In this document: piece by piece, positions 34,804 through 43,096 of the stretch | Layout of the letters: every line of letters starts with the position of its first letter | Numbering within the stretch: position 1 is the stretch's first letter | DNA from: an uncultured Lachnospiraceae bacterium | GTDB lineage: Bacteria; Bacillota; Clostridia; Lachnospirales; Lachnospiraceae | Reading direction: 5' to 3' | Assembly (NCBI GenBank): GCA_947564735.1 | Contig: CANOEC010000013.1 | Coordinates: 36,848 to 100,847, forward strand | DNA: 64,000 bases | The notes under the pieces: model-generated | Told to the model about the DNA's origin: nothing | Databases searched by the model: none | Seen by the model: the letters and a program-made list of their open reading frames with translations, nothing else | Program-made: the position numbers and the translations under genes

Positions 34804-36120
34804 ATGGATTTATATGAGAAGATTGTAAGTGGAGAGGAAAAACTGTCGCTGGTGGGGTTAGGGTATGTCGGTATGCCGATTGCGGTTGCTTTCGCCAGAA
34901 AAATCAAGGTGGTAGGATTCGACCTCAATGAGAAGAAAATTGAGCTGTACCAGAGCGGTATCGACCCCACCAGCGAGGTGGGAGACGAGGTAATCAAAAA
35001 TTCAACGGTGGAATTTACGGCGGATCCGGAGAAGCTTCGCGAGGCAAAATTCCACATTGTTGCGGTGCCGACGCCGGTCAACGACGACCATACGCCTGAC
35101 TTGACACCGGTGGAAGGTGCGAGCCGCATCTTAGGAAAACATCTGACCAAGGGTTCCGTTGTCGTATTCGAGTCTACGGTTTATCCGGGCGTCACGGAGG
35201 AAATCTGCGTACCGATTCTGGAGAAGGAATCGGGATTACAATGCGGTGTGGACTTTAAAATCGGTTACTCGCCGGAACGAATCAATCCCGGCGATAAAGT
35301 GCACAGATTAGAGACAATCACCAAAATCGTATCCGGTATGGATGAGGAGACGCTTGACGTGGTCGCCAAAGTGTATGAGCTTGTCGTGGATGCCGGCGTA
35401 TACCGTGCCGAGTCCATCAAGGTGGCTGAGGCGGCGAAGGTGATTGAAAACAGCCAGAGAGATATCAATATTGCGTTCATGAATGAACTTTCCATGATTT
35501 TTCACAAGATGAACATTGACACGAAAGCAGTGCTTGACGCAGCGGGAACGAAGTGGAATTTCCTGAAATTTATGCCGGGGCTCGTGGGCGGACACTGTAT
35601 CGGGGTAGACCCGTATTATCTGACATACAAAGCGGAAGAGCTTGGATATCATTCACAGATTATCCTGTCCGGGCGACGTATCAATGACGATATGGGAAAA
35701 TATGTGGCGGAGAGTCTGGTCAAGAATCTGATCAAAGCGAGCATTCCGGTGAGAAAGGCACGGGTGGCAATCTTAGGATTTACGTTTAAGGAGAACTGCC
35801 CCGACACAAGAAATACGAAGGTGATAGATATCTATAAGGAATTGGGCGAGTACGGTATTGTGCCGGTTGTGGTGGATCCGGCGGCGGATGCCGAGGAGGC
35901 AAAGCGGCTGTACGGCATTACTTTTGGGACAATGGAAGATGTCACCGATATGGATGCCGTGGTGATTGCAGTGGCGCATGAGAGCTTCATGGAACTTACG
36001 AAAGAACAAATTGGCGCCTTCTACAACCCTGCGCATCAGCAGAAGGTTTTGATGGATATCAAAGGATTGTTGGACAGAAAAGAATATCTGACAGAGGATT
36101 ATCTGTATTGGAGATTGTAA
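34804..36120 (+). CDS. UDP-N-acetylhexosamine 6-dehydrogenase (TviB/WbpA type)
   Basis: A 438-residue UDP-sugar dehydrogenase that oxidises C6 of UDP-GlcNAc or UDP-GalNAc to the uronic acid with NAD+. The NAD site is LSLVGLGYVGMPIAVAFARK, the catalytic cysteine is Cys265 in GGHCIGVDPYYL, and FTFKENCPDTRNTKV marks the C-terminal domain. The similarity is to TviB/VipA. An excellent AAGGAGG precedes ATG 34804 by six bases. TTGGGT (34743-34748) and TATGAT (34766-34771), 17 bases apart, could be a weak promoter in the 86-base gap. A TviC/WbpP-like epimerase at 37630 would complete UDP-GalNAcA. Confidence 0.94.
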   Translation: MDLYEKIVSGEEKLSLVGLGYVGMPIAVAFARKIKVVGFDLNEKKIELYQSGIDPTSEVGDEVIKNSTVEFTADPEKLREAKFHIVAVPTPVNDDHTPDLTPVEGASRILGKHLTKGSVVVFESTVYPGVTEEICVPILEKESGLQCGVDFKIGYSPERINPGDKVHRLETITKIVSGMDEETLDVVAKVYELVVDAGVYRAESIKVAEAAKVIENSQRDINIAFMNELSMIFHKMNIDTKAVLDAAGTKWNFLKFMPGLVGGHCIGVDPYYLTYKAEELGYHSQIILSGRRINDDMGKYVAESLVKNLIKASIPVRKARVAILGFTFKENCPDTRNTKVIDIYKELGEYGIVPVVVDPAADAEEAKRLYGITFGTMEDVTDMDAVVIAVAHESFMELTKEQIGAFYNPAHQQKVLMDIKGLLDRKEYLTEDYLYWRL

Positions 36121-37487
36121 GAATAAAAAAGATATCAATTAAATCATGGTGTATTCTGGCGGGACTTTGCCTCTTTTTCCTAGGGGCGCTTGCGGCTTTT
36201 GGGGTGGGCGTGTACAATGACTCCGAGCAGTATATTACGATGCATATCCACAGGGAACCCTTGTATCCGCTCTTTCTTGCTTTTTTCCGTAAACTATGCA
36301 AAGAGGGGTATCTGACGGTGGCGGCAGCGGCGCAGGGAATCCTTACGGCGGTCGCCATATGGCTTTTGTCGGAGTACATTACGCGGCATTTTAAGCTGCA
36401 TCTGTGGGAAGAACTGCTCGTGGTGGGAATACAGTTACTTCCCCACGTGATGACGCGGTATGTTTCAGCGCTGCATATTTTTTTGGAAAGCTCGGTGATG
36501 AGCGAGGCGCTCTGTATTCCGCTGTTCCATTTCTTCCTGTACTTTTTGCTGCGCATGTTGTTTGAACAGCGGGGAAGGGATTGTGCTTTTGCACTGGTCT
36601 TTGCGTTTCTGCTGTCGATGACCAGAGGGCAGATGATGACCACGATTCTGTTGTGGATGGCGCTGCGGCTGTTGCAACTGGCATTACAGAAAAAATATCG
36701 ATTGTTATTAATTCCGATTATCGCTGTAGCCGCAGTATTTGGGATGCGGAGTCTGGCGGTTCATGTATATAATTATGCGGTGACCGGATATTTTATGGGA
36801 AATACCTACGGACAGGTCAATACGCTGACGAACGTTATGTATGCCTGCGATGAGGAGGATGGAGAGGTCTTTGAGGCGGGAAGCCTTGAACGGACGTTTT
36901 TTGACCGTTTTTATGCCGAGGCGGACGCTATGGGGCTGAATTATAAATATGGCGGCGGGACGTTCAGACAGAGAGCAGAACACTTGGAAGAGTATCATGA
37001 CGTGCTGAAATTCCAAGTGCTGGAGGCGGATTTGTCGGCGTACTATTTCAGTCTGGGAGAGATTGATTATTATGAGCAGAGCAGCATGTCCGATGATATG
37101 GCGGGTGTTATGCTAAGGAAACTACTGCCTGCATGTTTCGGACAATGGCTGTATGATTATATGCTGCTTTGCAGCGGCGGATTTATCAGGAGCATTGCGG
37201 TGGTGCATCCGCTGATCAACCTGATTGCACTTTTGATTTATGCAGTAGCGGTTTTCTTTGTCGTATGGCATATATGGCGCAGTAAGCAACATGATGCTGC
37301 ATGGATGATGGGAACGGCGCTGTTGTTTATTGTGGCGAATGTGTGTGCCACTTCCATGACAATCATGTGTCTTTCGCGGTATATGATATATGGATTTTCA
37401 TTCTTCTATACGGCGTTCTATTTGTCGTTTAGGGCGATATGTTTCAATACATGGCGTTATGGAAAGAAAGATGCAGGGAAGAAATAG
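36108..37487 (+). CDS. Polytopic membrane protein, unknown (GT-C-like)
   Basis: A 459-residue membrane protein with about nine membrane segments. The first external loop reads GVYNDSEQYITMHIHREPLYPLFLAFF, an acidic GT-C-like site followed by a conserved-looking EPLYP. The only plausible start is TTG at 36108, which overlaps the dehydrogenase gene by 13 bases, with AGAGGA ten bases upstream. No named family was recognised. Position suggests a role in glycan transfer or in polymerisation. Confidence 0.6.
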   Translation: MEIVRIKKISIKSWCILAGLCLFFLGALAAFGVGVYNDSEQYITMHIHREPLYPLFLAFFRKLCKEGYLTVAAAAQGILTAVAIWLLSEYITRHFKLHLWEELLVVGIQLLPHVMTRYVSALHIFLESSVMSEALCIPLFHFFLYFLLRMLFEQRGRDCAFALVFAFLLSMTRGQMMTTILLWMALRLLQLALQKKYRLLLIPIIAVAAVFGMRSLAVHVYNYAVTGYFMGNTYGQVNTLTNVMYACDEEDGEVFEAGSLERTFFDRFYAEADAMGLNYKYGGGTFRQRAEHLEEYHDVLKFQVLEADLSAYYFSLGEIDYYEQSSMSDDMAGVMLRKLLPACFGQWLYDYMLLCSGGFIRSIAVVHPLINLIALLIYAVAVFFVVWHIWRSKQHDAAWMMGTALLFIVANVCATSMTIMCLSRYMIYGFSFFYTAFYLSFRAICFNTWRYGKKDAGKK

Positions 37488-37529
37488 AATGTGAATGAAC
37501 CGGGCGGTGTGATGCCTTGGAACGGAGGA

Positions 37530-37632
37530 AAGGTTGAAAGAATTACATTCTTTCAACCGCGAGTTTGTGCTGACGCCGTTGGCATCAGGCTCAAACATCG
37601 CAGGCTGAGAAAGGAGCATGGTTATAAAAATG
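37530..37632 (+). repeat. Intergenic hairpin repeat A, copy 2
   Basis: The second copy of the 103-base element at 8911-9013, with the same 12-bp perfect hairpin (37532-37543 with 37547-37558) and an improved second stem in which CTGA pairs with TCAG around GCC-GTT-GGC. Again it ends in the ribosome binding site and start codon of the next gene. The two copies are 28.6 kb apart and precede unrelated genes. Confidence 0.8.
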
Positions 37633-38607
37633 GGATATCGTGATGTAAAATTTGATGAAAACAGTGTGTTTCTGGTAGGCGGCGGCGCCGGGTTTATCGG
37701 GTCTAATATCTGCGATGCGCTAATCGACATGGGCTATACCGTGCGTTGTCTGGATAATCTTTCTACCGGCAAATATGAAAATATCAGGCATCTGGAAGAA
37801 AACGACAGATTTACTTTTATCAAAGGCGATATCAGAGAGTTAGATACTTGTATGGAGGCGGCAAAAGGCGTCGATTACGTGCTTAATCAGGCGGCGTGGG
37901 GCAGTGTGCCGCGCAGCATTGAGATGCCGCTTCTCTATGAAGAAATCAATATACGTGGAACGCTGAATATGATGGAGGCGGCGCGGGTGTGCGGCGTGAA
38001 GAAATTTGTGTACGCTTCCAGCTCTTCGGTTTATGGAGATTCGACGACGCTCCCGAAGAAGGAAGGACAAGAGGGAAAAGTGATTTCACCCTATGCGCTT
38101 ACTAAACGGGTGGACGAGGAATACGGACGGCTGTACAAAGAGCTGTATGGGCTTGACACTTACGGGCTTCGTTACTTTAATGTATTCGGACGCAGACAGG
38201 ATCCCGAGGGGATGTATGCGGCTGTCATTCCGAAATTTATCAAACAGCTTCTGCATGACGAGGTTCCGACCATCAACGGTGACGGGAAACAGTCCAGAGA
38301 TTTTACTTATATCGACAATGTGATCGAGGCAAATCTGCGTGCCTGCCATGCGCCAAGTGAAGCGGCGGGACAGACGTTTAATATTGGTGCAGGAGGAAGA
38401 CTGTTCCTGATTGATATCTATCATAATTTGTGTAAAGCGCTCGGAAAGGATATTGCGCCGAACTACGGACCGGAGCGCAGAGGCGATGTGCGTGACTCTA
38501 ACGCGGATATCAGCAAGGCGAGGGAACTGCTCGGTTATGATCCGGAGTATGATTTTGAGAAAGGGATTATGCTGGCGATTGACTGGTACAAGGATTATTT
38601 GAAATAA
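37630..38607 (+). CDS. UDP-GlcNAc(A) C4-epimerase (TviC/WbpP type)
   Basis: A 325-residue extended SDR epimerase. The NAD loop is LVGGGAGFIGSNICDAL; the active site has YASSSSVYG and Tyr155/Lys159 in SPYALTKR. The AAWGSVPRSIEMP segment is the GSVPRS mark of WbpP/TviC enzymes that act on N-acetylated sugars. With the TviB-like dehydrogenase it should make UDP-GalNAcA. ATG 37630 is favoured, with AAAGGAG 13 bases upstream, over the in-frame ATG 37618 that directly abuts it. The leader is repeat A. This resembles the Vi-antigen precursor pair. Confidence 0.93.
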   Translation: MGYRDVKFDENSVFLVGGGAGFIGSNICDALIDMGYTVRCLDNLSTGKYENIRHLEENDRFTFIKGDIRELDTCMEAAKGVDYVLNQAAWGSVPRSIEMPLLYEEINIRGTLNMMEAARVCGVKKFVYASSSSVYGDSTTLPKKEGQEGKVISPYALTKRVDEEYGRLYKELYGLDTYGLRYFNVFGRRQDPEGMYAAVIPKFIKQLLHDEVPTINGDGKQSRDFTYIDNVIEANLRACHAPSEAAGQTFNIGAGGRLFLIDIYHNLCKALGKDIAPNYGPERRGDVRDSNADISKARELLGYDPEYDFEKGIMLAIDWYKDYLK

Positions 38608-38677
38608 ACGGCGTTTATGGAACATAAATAATATGCGCCGCGCGGCTGCGCAGAGTGCAGGATGCAGAGGGACGGGT

Positions 38678-39604
38678 ATGGAGCTTTACATTGCCGGCTA
38701 TCACATACAGATAGCAAAGGAATATAAGATTGACGGCACAAAGCCTAAGATATATAATGCCGAGGGCAGGCTGTTGGAAACTTATTTTATTAAAAACAGG
38801 CATTCCCGCCATGCACCCTACGGACATGAAGGAAAGTATTTCTTCTGGGATCGTTATAATTACGGACTGGACACACATTTTTACGGTCCGGAGTCCATGA
38901 GAAAGACATTGGGAAGTCCGCAGGTGAAATATGGTATGCTGACGGAATCAAGGATTATCGTGCCGCAGGATTATGAAGTATTCCATAAGCATAAGGGGCT
39001 TGAGAAGGAGTTCCGTTATATTTTTACTTATGACGAACGGATTCTCAACGAGCTTGAGAATGCCAGATTTTATCCTGTTGCGGCGGGCATTTGGAACCAT
39101 GACAGGAAAGATGATTTATATCGGATAAAGGATAAAGATTTGTCGATTTTATCCTCTGACAAAGTGATGTGTGAGCTTCACCGCTTCCGGCTGGAGCTTG
39201 CCAGAATGTGCAAGCAGGAAGGGCTTGCCGATACCTACGGCAGATTTGACGGCGGAGCGTATGTGAAGAGTGTGGACGAGACGCTAGACCGGTATCGGTT
39301 TGCACTAATCATTGAGAATGATATTTCGGATTATTATTTTTCGGAGCGGCTCACAAGCTGTTTTGCGGCGCAGACGATACCGGTGTACTTGGGGGCACGT
39401 AAGATTACGGAGTTTTTTAATGGCGACGGCATGATTCTGTTAGAGAAGCCGGATATCGATGAGGCGAGACGAACGATCCGGGAGTGCACGCGGGAGAATT
39501 ATGAGGAGAGGCTGCCGGCGGTGCTCGACAATTTCAAACGGGTACAGGAATATGTGAACATGCAGGATTATCTGTATGAAAAATATCTGGCGCATGAGAC
39601 ATGA
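38678..39604 (+). CDS. GT10 fucosyltransferase-like glycosyltransferase
   Basis: A 308-residue protein whose C-terminal half carries the family 10 pattern FALIIENDISDYYFSERLTSCFAAQTIPVYLGA in two parts: the FxLxxEN donor-site segment and the YFSERL...PVYLG segment. GT10 enzymes transfer L-fucose (alpha-1,3/1,4) from GDP-fucose, or related sugars. ATG 38678 follows GAGGGA by five bases. The N-terminal half is less typical. No GDP-fucose synthesis genes are in the window; a GT11 fucosyltransferase lies at 61253. Its last codons overlap repeat C copy 2. Confidence 0.82.
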   Translation: MELYIAGYHIQIAKEYKIDGTKPKIYNAEGRLLETYFIKNRHSRHAPYGHEGKYFFWDRYNYGLDTHFYGPESMRKTLGSPQVKYGMLTESRIIVPQDYEVFHKHKGLEKEFRYIFTYDERILNELENARFYPVAAGIWNHDRKDDLYRIKDKDLSILSSDKVMCELHRFRLELARMCKQEGLADTYGRFDGGAYVKSVDETLDRYRFALIIENDISDYYFSERLTSCFAAQTIPVYLGARKITEFFNGDGMILLEKPDIDEARRTIRECTRENYEERLPAVLDNFKRVQEYVNMQDYLYEKYLAHET

Positions 39605-39670
39605 AGTTATACTAGAATATAGCTATGTCATGTCTGGAAGAATGCAGAAAAGCCATGCATTCTTCTAGGC
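39594..39670 (+). repeat. Intergenic hairpin repeat C, copy 2
   Basis: It shares ATGAGACATGAAGTTAT exactly with 4723-4739. Here GACATGA (39598-39604) pairs with TCATGTC and encloses a long inner stem (AGTTATA/TATAGCT). A second hairpin pairs AAGAATGC with GCATTCTT. As in copy 1, it begins at the stop codon of the upstream gene and ends before the next ribosome binding site. Confidence 0.55.
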
Positions 39671-39691
39671 TAAAAATGAAAGGAAGAATGG

Positions 39692-40618
39692 ATGCATATG
39701 CAATACAAAGTGGTAGTGTTCGGGGTGAAAGACACTTCGGAGAATATCGTAAACTTTATACAGGAACAGATTTGTCCGGTGGATTTGGTGATTACCATCA
39801 GTCCGGAGGTAACGAAGAAAAATCAGGTGTCCGGTTATAAGGGACTGGGGGTGCTGACGGAAAAATATGGAATCCCTGTGCATGAGGCGGACAGTTATTT
39901 TTTGACGGACGACAAGACGCAGAAATTTATGAGCGAGAACGAGTTTGACATCGGTATTTCCATGGGCTGGCAGAGACTGATCCCGAAATCCGTGTTAGAC
40001 TGCTTCAAATACGGCATTTATGGATTCCACGGCAACTGCGGATATCTGCCCTTCGGAAGAGGACGTTCACCGCTCAATTGGTCGATTATTCTGGGAGATA
40101 CACGTTTTAATTTAAATATGTTCCGCTATGACGAGCGGGCGGACAGCCCGAACGTGTTTGCGACGGAGCTGTTTTCCATTACGCCCCATGATGATATACG
40201 GACGGCGCAGTATAAGAATATGATTTGCTCGAAAAATCTGATTCGCAGGCTTCTTAGGGCATATGCAGAAGGACATATTGAAATCCGCAGGGAGTCGAAG
40301 GATTTTGATTCGTGGTACGGTAAAAGGACGGCGGCAGACGGCAAGGTTGACTTCCATGCAAGGACGCGGGAAATCTACAATCTGATTCGGGGCGTTGCGG
40401 CTCCTTTTCCGGGCGCCTATGCGATGCTTGGCGGTGAGCAGGTTACTCTGTGGGAGGCGCATCCTTTTGATGAAATGATAGATTTTTCGGCATATGCGCC
40501 GGGAGAGGTGATTGATATTTTTGACGGGAAACCTATCGTGCGCACGGTGGACGGCTCTCTGCTGATCGACAGATACGAGAGTGAAAGACAGATTAGGGTG
40601 GGAGATTTACTGGAGTAA
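39692..40618 (+). CDS. ArnA/Fmt-like formyltransferase, paralogue 1 (altered catalytic motif)
   Basis: A 308-residue formyltransferase-fold protein. The segment YLPFGRGRSPLNWSIILG closely matches the SLLPKYRGRAPLNW segment of ArnA, which formylates a 4-amino sugar with N10-formyl-tetrahydrofolate. The catalytic His (His113) and Asp (Asp151, in DERADSP) are present, but the Asn expected two residues before the His is Gly111 (GFHG instead of NxH). The enzyme may therefore be weakened or use a different mechanism. A C-terminal Fmt-like domain follows. ATG 39692 has AGGAAG five bases upstream. The likely substrate is an amino-sugar nucleotide made in this locus. Confidence 0.82.
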   Translation: MHMQYKVVVFGVKDTSENIVNFIQEQICPVDLVITISPEVTKKNQVSGYKGLGVLTEKYGIPVHEADSYFLTDDKTQKFMSENEFDIGISMGWQRLIPKSVLDCFKYGIYGFHGNCGYLPFGRGRSPLNWSIILGDTRFNLNMFRYDERADSPNVFATELFSITPHDDIRTAQYKNMICSKNLIRRLLRAYAEGHIEIRRESKDFDSWYGKRTAADGKVDFHARTREIYNLIRGVAAPFPGAYAMLGGEQVTLWEAHPFDEMIDFSAYAPGEVIDIFDGKPIVRTVDGSLLIDRYESERQIRVGDLLE

Positions 40619-40629
40619 CATGGAGGATA

Positions 40630-40780
40630 GATTGAAAAATAAGCTTGATAGCTTATTTTTCAATCGGCAATTTGTGCCGGAGCGTCACAAATATGCCTTG
40701 ATGGCAGACGGAAATAAAAGTATTCCTTCGGAAAACTTTGAAATTTGCGTCGCCCCGTCGCGTAAAACGCTCCGGAATGG
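40630..40780 (+). repeat. Intergenic hairpin array, repeat B copy 2
   Basis: Hairpin 1 (40630-40645 with 40650-40665) is identical to copy 1. Hairpin 2 pairs GGCAATTTGTG (40666-40676) with CACAAATATGCC (40686-40697), and differs from copy 1 by a compensated A-T to T-A change. Hairpin 3 pairs GACGG (40707-40711) with CCGTC (40755-40759), where copy 1 has GATGA/TCATC, two more compensated pairs. The loop of hairpin 2, CCGGAGCGT (40677-40685), is the exact reverse complement of ACGCTCCGG (40767-40775), 13 bases before the next start codon, so a pseudoknot covering the initiation region is possible. Confidence 0.85.
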
Positions 40781-40788
40781 GGATTAGG

Positions 40789-41958
40789 ATGTCAGATACA
40801 ATTCGGGTGCTGCATGTGCTTGGCGGGGTGGGACTTGGCGGCGCGGAGAGCCGTATCATGGACTTGTACCGCCAGATGAACAGGGACGAGATACAGTTTG
40901 ACTTTCTGGTACATAGCGAAGCTATGAACCATATCCATGGCAGGACGGAAAGTGACAGATGTATCAGAAAACCGGAATTTTATGATGAGGAAATTACGCG
41001 TTTGGGAGGACATATTTATGCGCTTCCCAAGTTTAAGGTATATAATTATTTTGCTTACCGGAGAGCGGTGCGGGATTTTTTTGAAAAGCATCATGCATTC
41101 CGGGTAGTGCAGGGACATATGACGAGCACTGCAGGCATTTATCTCCCCATCGCTAAGAAGTACGGGATTTCCATTACGGTGGCGCATTCCAGAAATGCCG
41201 GTGTGGTAAAAGGTGCAAAGGGCATCGCCACGAAATTTTTCAGAAGGAATCTGGCAAAGAAGGCGGACTACTGTTTCGCCTGCTCCAAGTTTGCCGGGGA
41301 GGATGTGTTCGGCAAAGAGGCGATGCGGCAGGGCAGGGTGAAGATTATCCACAATGCCATAGATGCGGGAAGGTTTACTTATAATCCCGACAGGCGTGCG
41401 AAAGTCCGGGAACGTCTGGGATTGACGGACCGGTTTGTGCTCGGACATGTGGGGCGGTTTAATTATCAGAAGAACCACCCCTATTTGATAGATATTTTTG
41501 CCGCCGTGTGCAGCAAACGGCAGGATGCGGTACTGCTTCTTCTCGGCGAGGGACCGGATATGGAGCGTATCAGAGAAAAGTGCAGGCAGCTTAAGATTGA
41601 GGATCGCGTCCGGTTTATGGGGAACCAGAAACAGCCGGAGGAGTTTTATCAGGCGATGGACATTTTTTTGCTCCCCTCTTTTTTTGAGGGACTTCCGGGG
41701 GTACTTGTCGAGGCGCAGGCGGCAGGACTTAGATGTTTTGTGTCAGATACGGTCACGCGGGAAGCGCAGGCTGTGGATTCGGTTACCTACCTGAGCATTG
41801 CACAGCCTGCGTCCGAGTGGGCAGAGAGAATATGTGAGGCGGCGGACTATGAGCGGCGCGACACCTATCAGAAGATGCGGGACGCCGGGTTTGACGTGGA
41901 AACACAGGCGGAGGGCTACCGGATCTTTTACCGGAAAGGGGACAATACGCTGTTATGA
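40789..41958 (+). CDS. GT4 glycosyltransferase (EpsF-like)
   Basis: A 389-residue GT-B enzyme. N-terminal acceptor domain: VLHVLGGVGLGGAESRIMDLY. C-terminal donor domain: GHVGRFNYQKNHPYLIDIF and LPSFFEGLPGVLVEAQAAGL, where the EGLPxxxxE Glu contacts the nucleotide sugar. The overall pattern, including VVQGHMTSTAGIYLPIAKK, is that of EpsF-type exopolysaccharide transferases. ATG 40789 is used; ATG 40777 is a close alternative. Upstream codons are read from repeat B and are not protein-like. The stop overlaps the next gene by ATGA, the first of three consecutive GT4 genes. Confidence 0.9.
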   Translation: MSDTIRVLHVLGGVGLGGAESRIMDLYRQMNRDEIQFDFLVHSEAMNHIHGRTESDRCIRKPEFYDEEITRLGGHIYALPKFKVYNYFAYRRAVRDFFEKHHAFRVVQGHMTSTAGIYLPIAKKYGISITVAHSRNAGVVKGAKGIATKFFRRNLAKKADYCFACSKFAGEDVFGKEAMRQGRVKIIHNAIDAGRFTYNPDRRAKVRERLGLTDRFVLGHVGRFNYQKNHPYLIDIFAAVCSKRQDAVLLLLGEGPDMERIREKCRQLKIEDRVRFMGNQKQPEEFYQAMDIFLLPSFFEGLPGVLVEAQAAGLRCFVSDTVTREAQAVDSVTYLSIAQPASEWAERICEAADYERRDTYQKMRDAGFDVETQAEGYRIFYRKGDNTLL

Positions 41959-43061
41959 AGAAATTACTGTTGATTGTGCCGTCCTTGCATCAGGGCGGAA
42001 CGGAAAAGGTCTGTGCGGCGACGGCAAAGGTGCTGCAGCCTTATTTTGATATACAGATCGTGGTCTTTGATTCTCGTGACATTGCATTTGATGTGGAGGA
42101 AATCGAGATAACGGATTTCGGACTGCCGAGCCGTCCGGGAAAGGTTGGAAAGATTCTCAATGTCTGGAAACGGGCGTACAAATTGAGAAAGCTGAAGAAG
42201 AGCGAAGAGATTGAGATAGCTTACAGCTTTGGACCGACTGCCAATCTGGCGAATATTTTTTCGGGCAAAAAGGCGAAAAGATGGCTGGGCATCATGAGTT
42301 ATATGGATATGGACAGTCCGTGGAGACTTAAATTATTCTGCAGGCGTTCCGAAAAGGTGTTATGCTGCTCCGAGACGCTGCATCGGATGATGGAGGAGCA
42401 GTATCACTGTAAGCATGTCTATACACTGCAAGGTTTTTTTGATATTGCGGAAATATCTAAGCTTTCCATGACCGGGGAAGCTGTTCTGCCGTGGCAGGAT
42501 GGGAGAATCATTGTTTCCATGGGACGGGAAGATGTGGTGAAGGGATTCTGGCATCTGATTAAAATTTTTTCAGTGATACATGAGGCTCTCCCGGATACGA
42601 AATTAATGATTATAGGCAAGGGTGAATTTACGGAGTACCGTAAACTTACAAAGGAACTGGGAATTGAGGAGGCAGTATTTTTTGCCGGATTACAAAGGAA
42701 CCCATACCCTTATTTAAAAAGAGGGAGTTTGTATATGCTGACTTCTTATTTCGAGGGATTTCCCAATGCCTTGGTGGAAGCGATGTCATTGGGGCTTCCG
42801 GCGGTGGCGACGGACTGCATGACCGGTCCGAAAGAGATTTTTGAGGACAAGTACGGTATTTTACTGCCGAATATGAGTCCGGAACCGGATATGAATGCGG
42901 ACAGTATAGAACCGGACGAAATCCGGGCGGCGCAGAGTGTCATTAAACTGCTGCAAAATGACGGGGAGATGGAGAAATACAGCCGTCTTTCGGTGGAGCG
43001 GGCTTCTTTTTACTCTAAAGAGGAATATATCCGGAAAATCAGAGAGTGGTCTCTTGACTAA
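41955..43061 (+). CDS. GT4 glycosyltransferase
   Basis: A 368-residue GT-B transferase beginning LLLIVPSLHQGGTEKVC and carrying IIVSMGREDVVKGFWHLIKIF and LTSYFEGFPNALVEAMSLGLP in the donor domain. It overlaps the previous GT4 gene (ATGA) and precedes another, suggesting ordered addition of successive sugars at the cytoplasmic face. Specificity cannot be told from sequence. Confidence 0.9.
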   Translation: MKKLLLIVPSLHQGGTEKVCAATAKVLQPYFDIQIVVFDSRDIAFDVEEIEITDFGLPSRPGKVGKILNVWKRAYKLRKLKKSEEIEIAYSFGPTANLANIFSGKKAKRWLGIMSYMDMDSPWRLKLFCRRSEKVLCCSETLHRMMEEQYHCKHVYTLQGFFDIAEISKLSMTGEAVLPWQDGRIIVSMGREDVVKGFWHLIKIFSVIHEALPDTKLMIIGKGEFTEYRKLTKELGIEEAVFFAGLQRNPYPYLKRGSLYMLTSYFEGFPNALVEAMSLGLPAVATDCMTGPKEIFEDKYGILLPNMSPEPDMNADSIEPDEIRAAQSVIKLLQNDGEMEKYSRLSVERASFYSKEEYIRKIREWSLD

Positions 43062-43096
43062 GAATAGACCGCCGCGAATGAAGGAGGGCATCGGCT

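Noticed and set aside
39635-39665. Hairpin before the ArnA-like gene as a terminator
   Set aside because: No T run follows and the same structure belongs to repeat family C.
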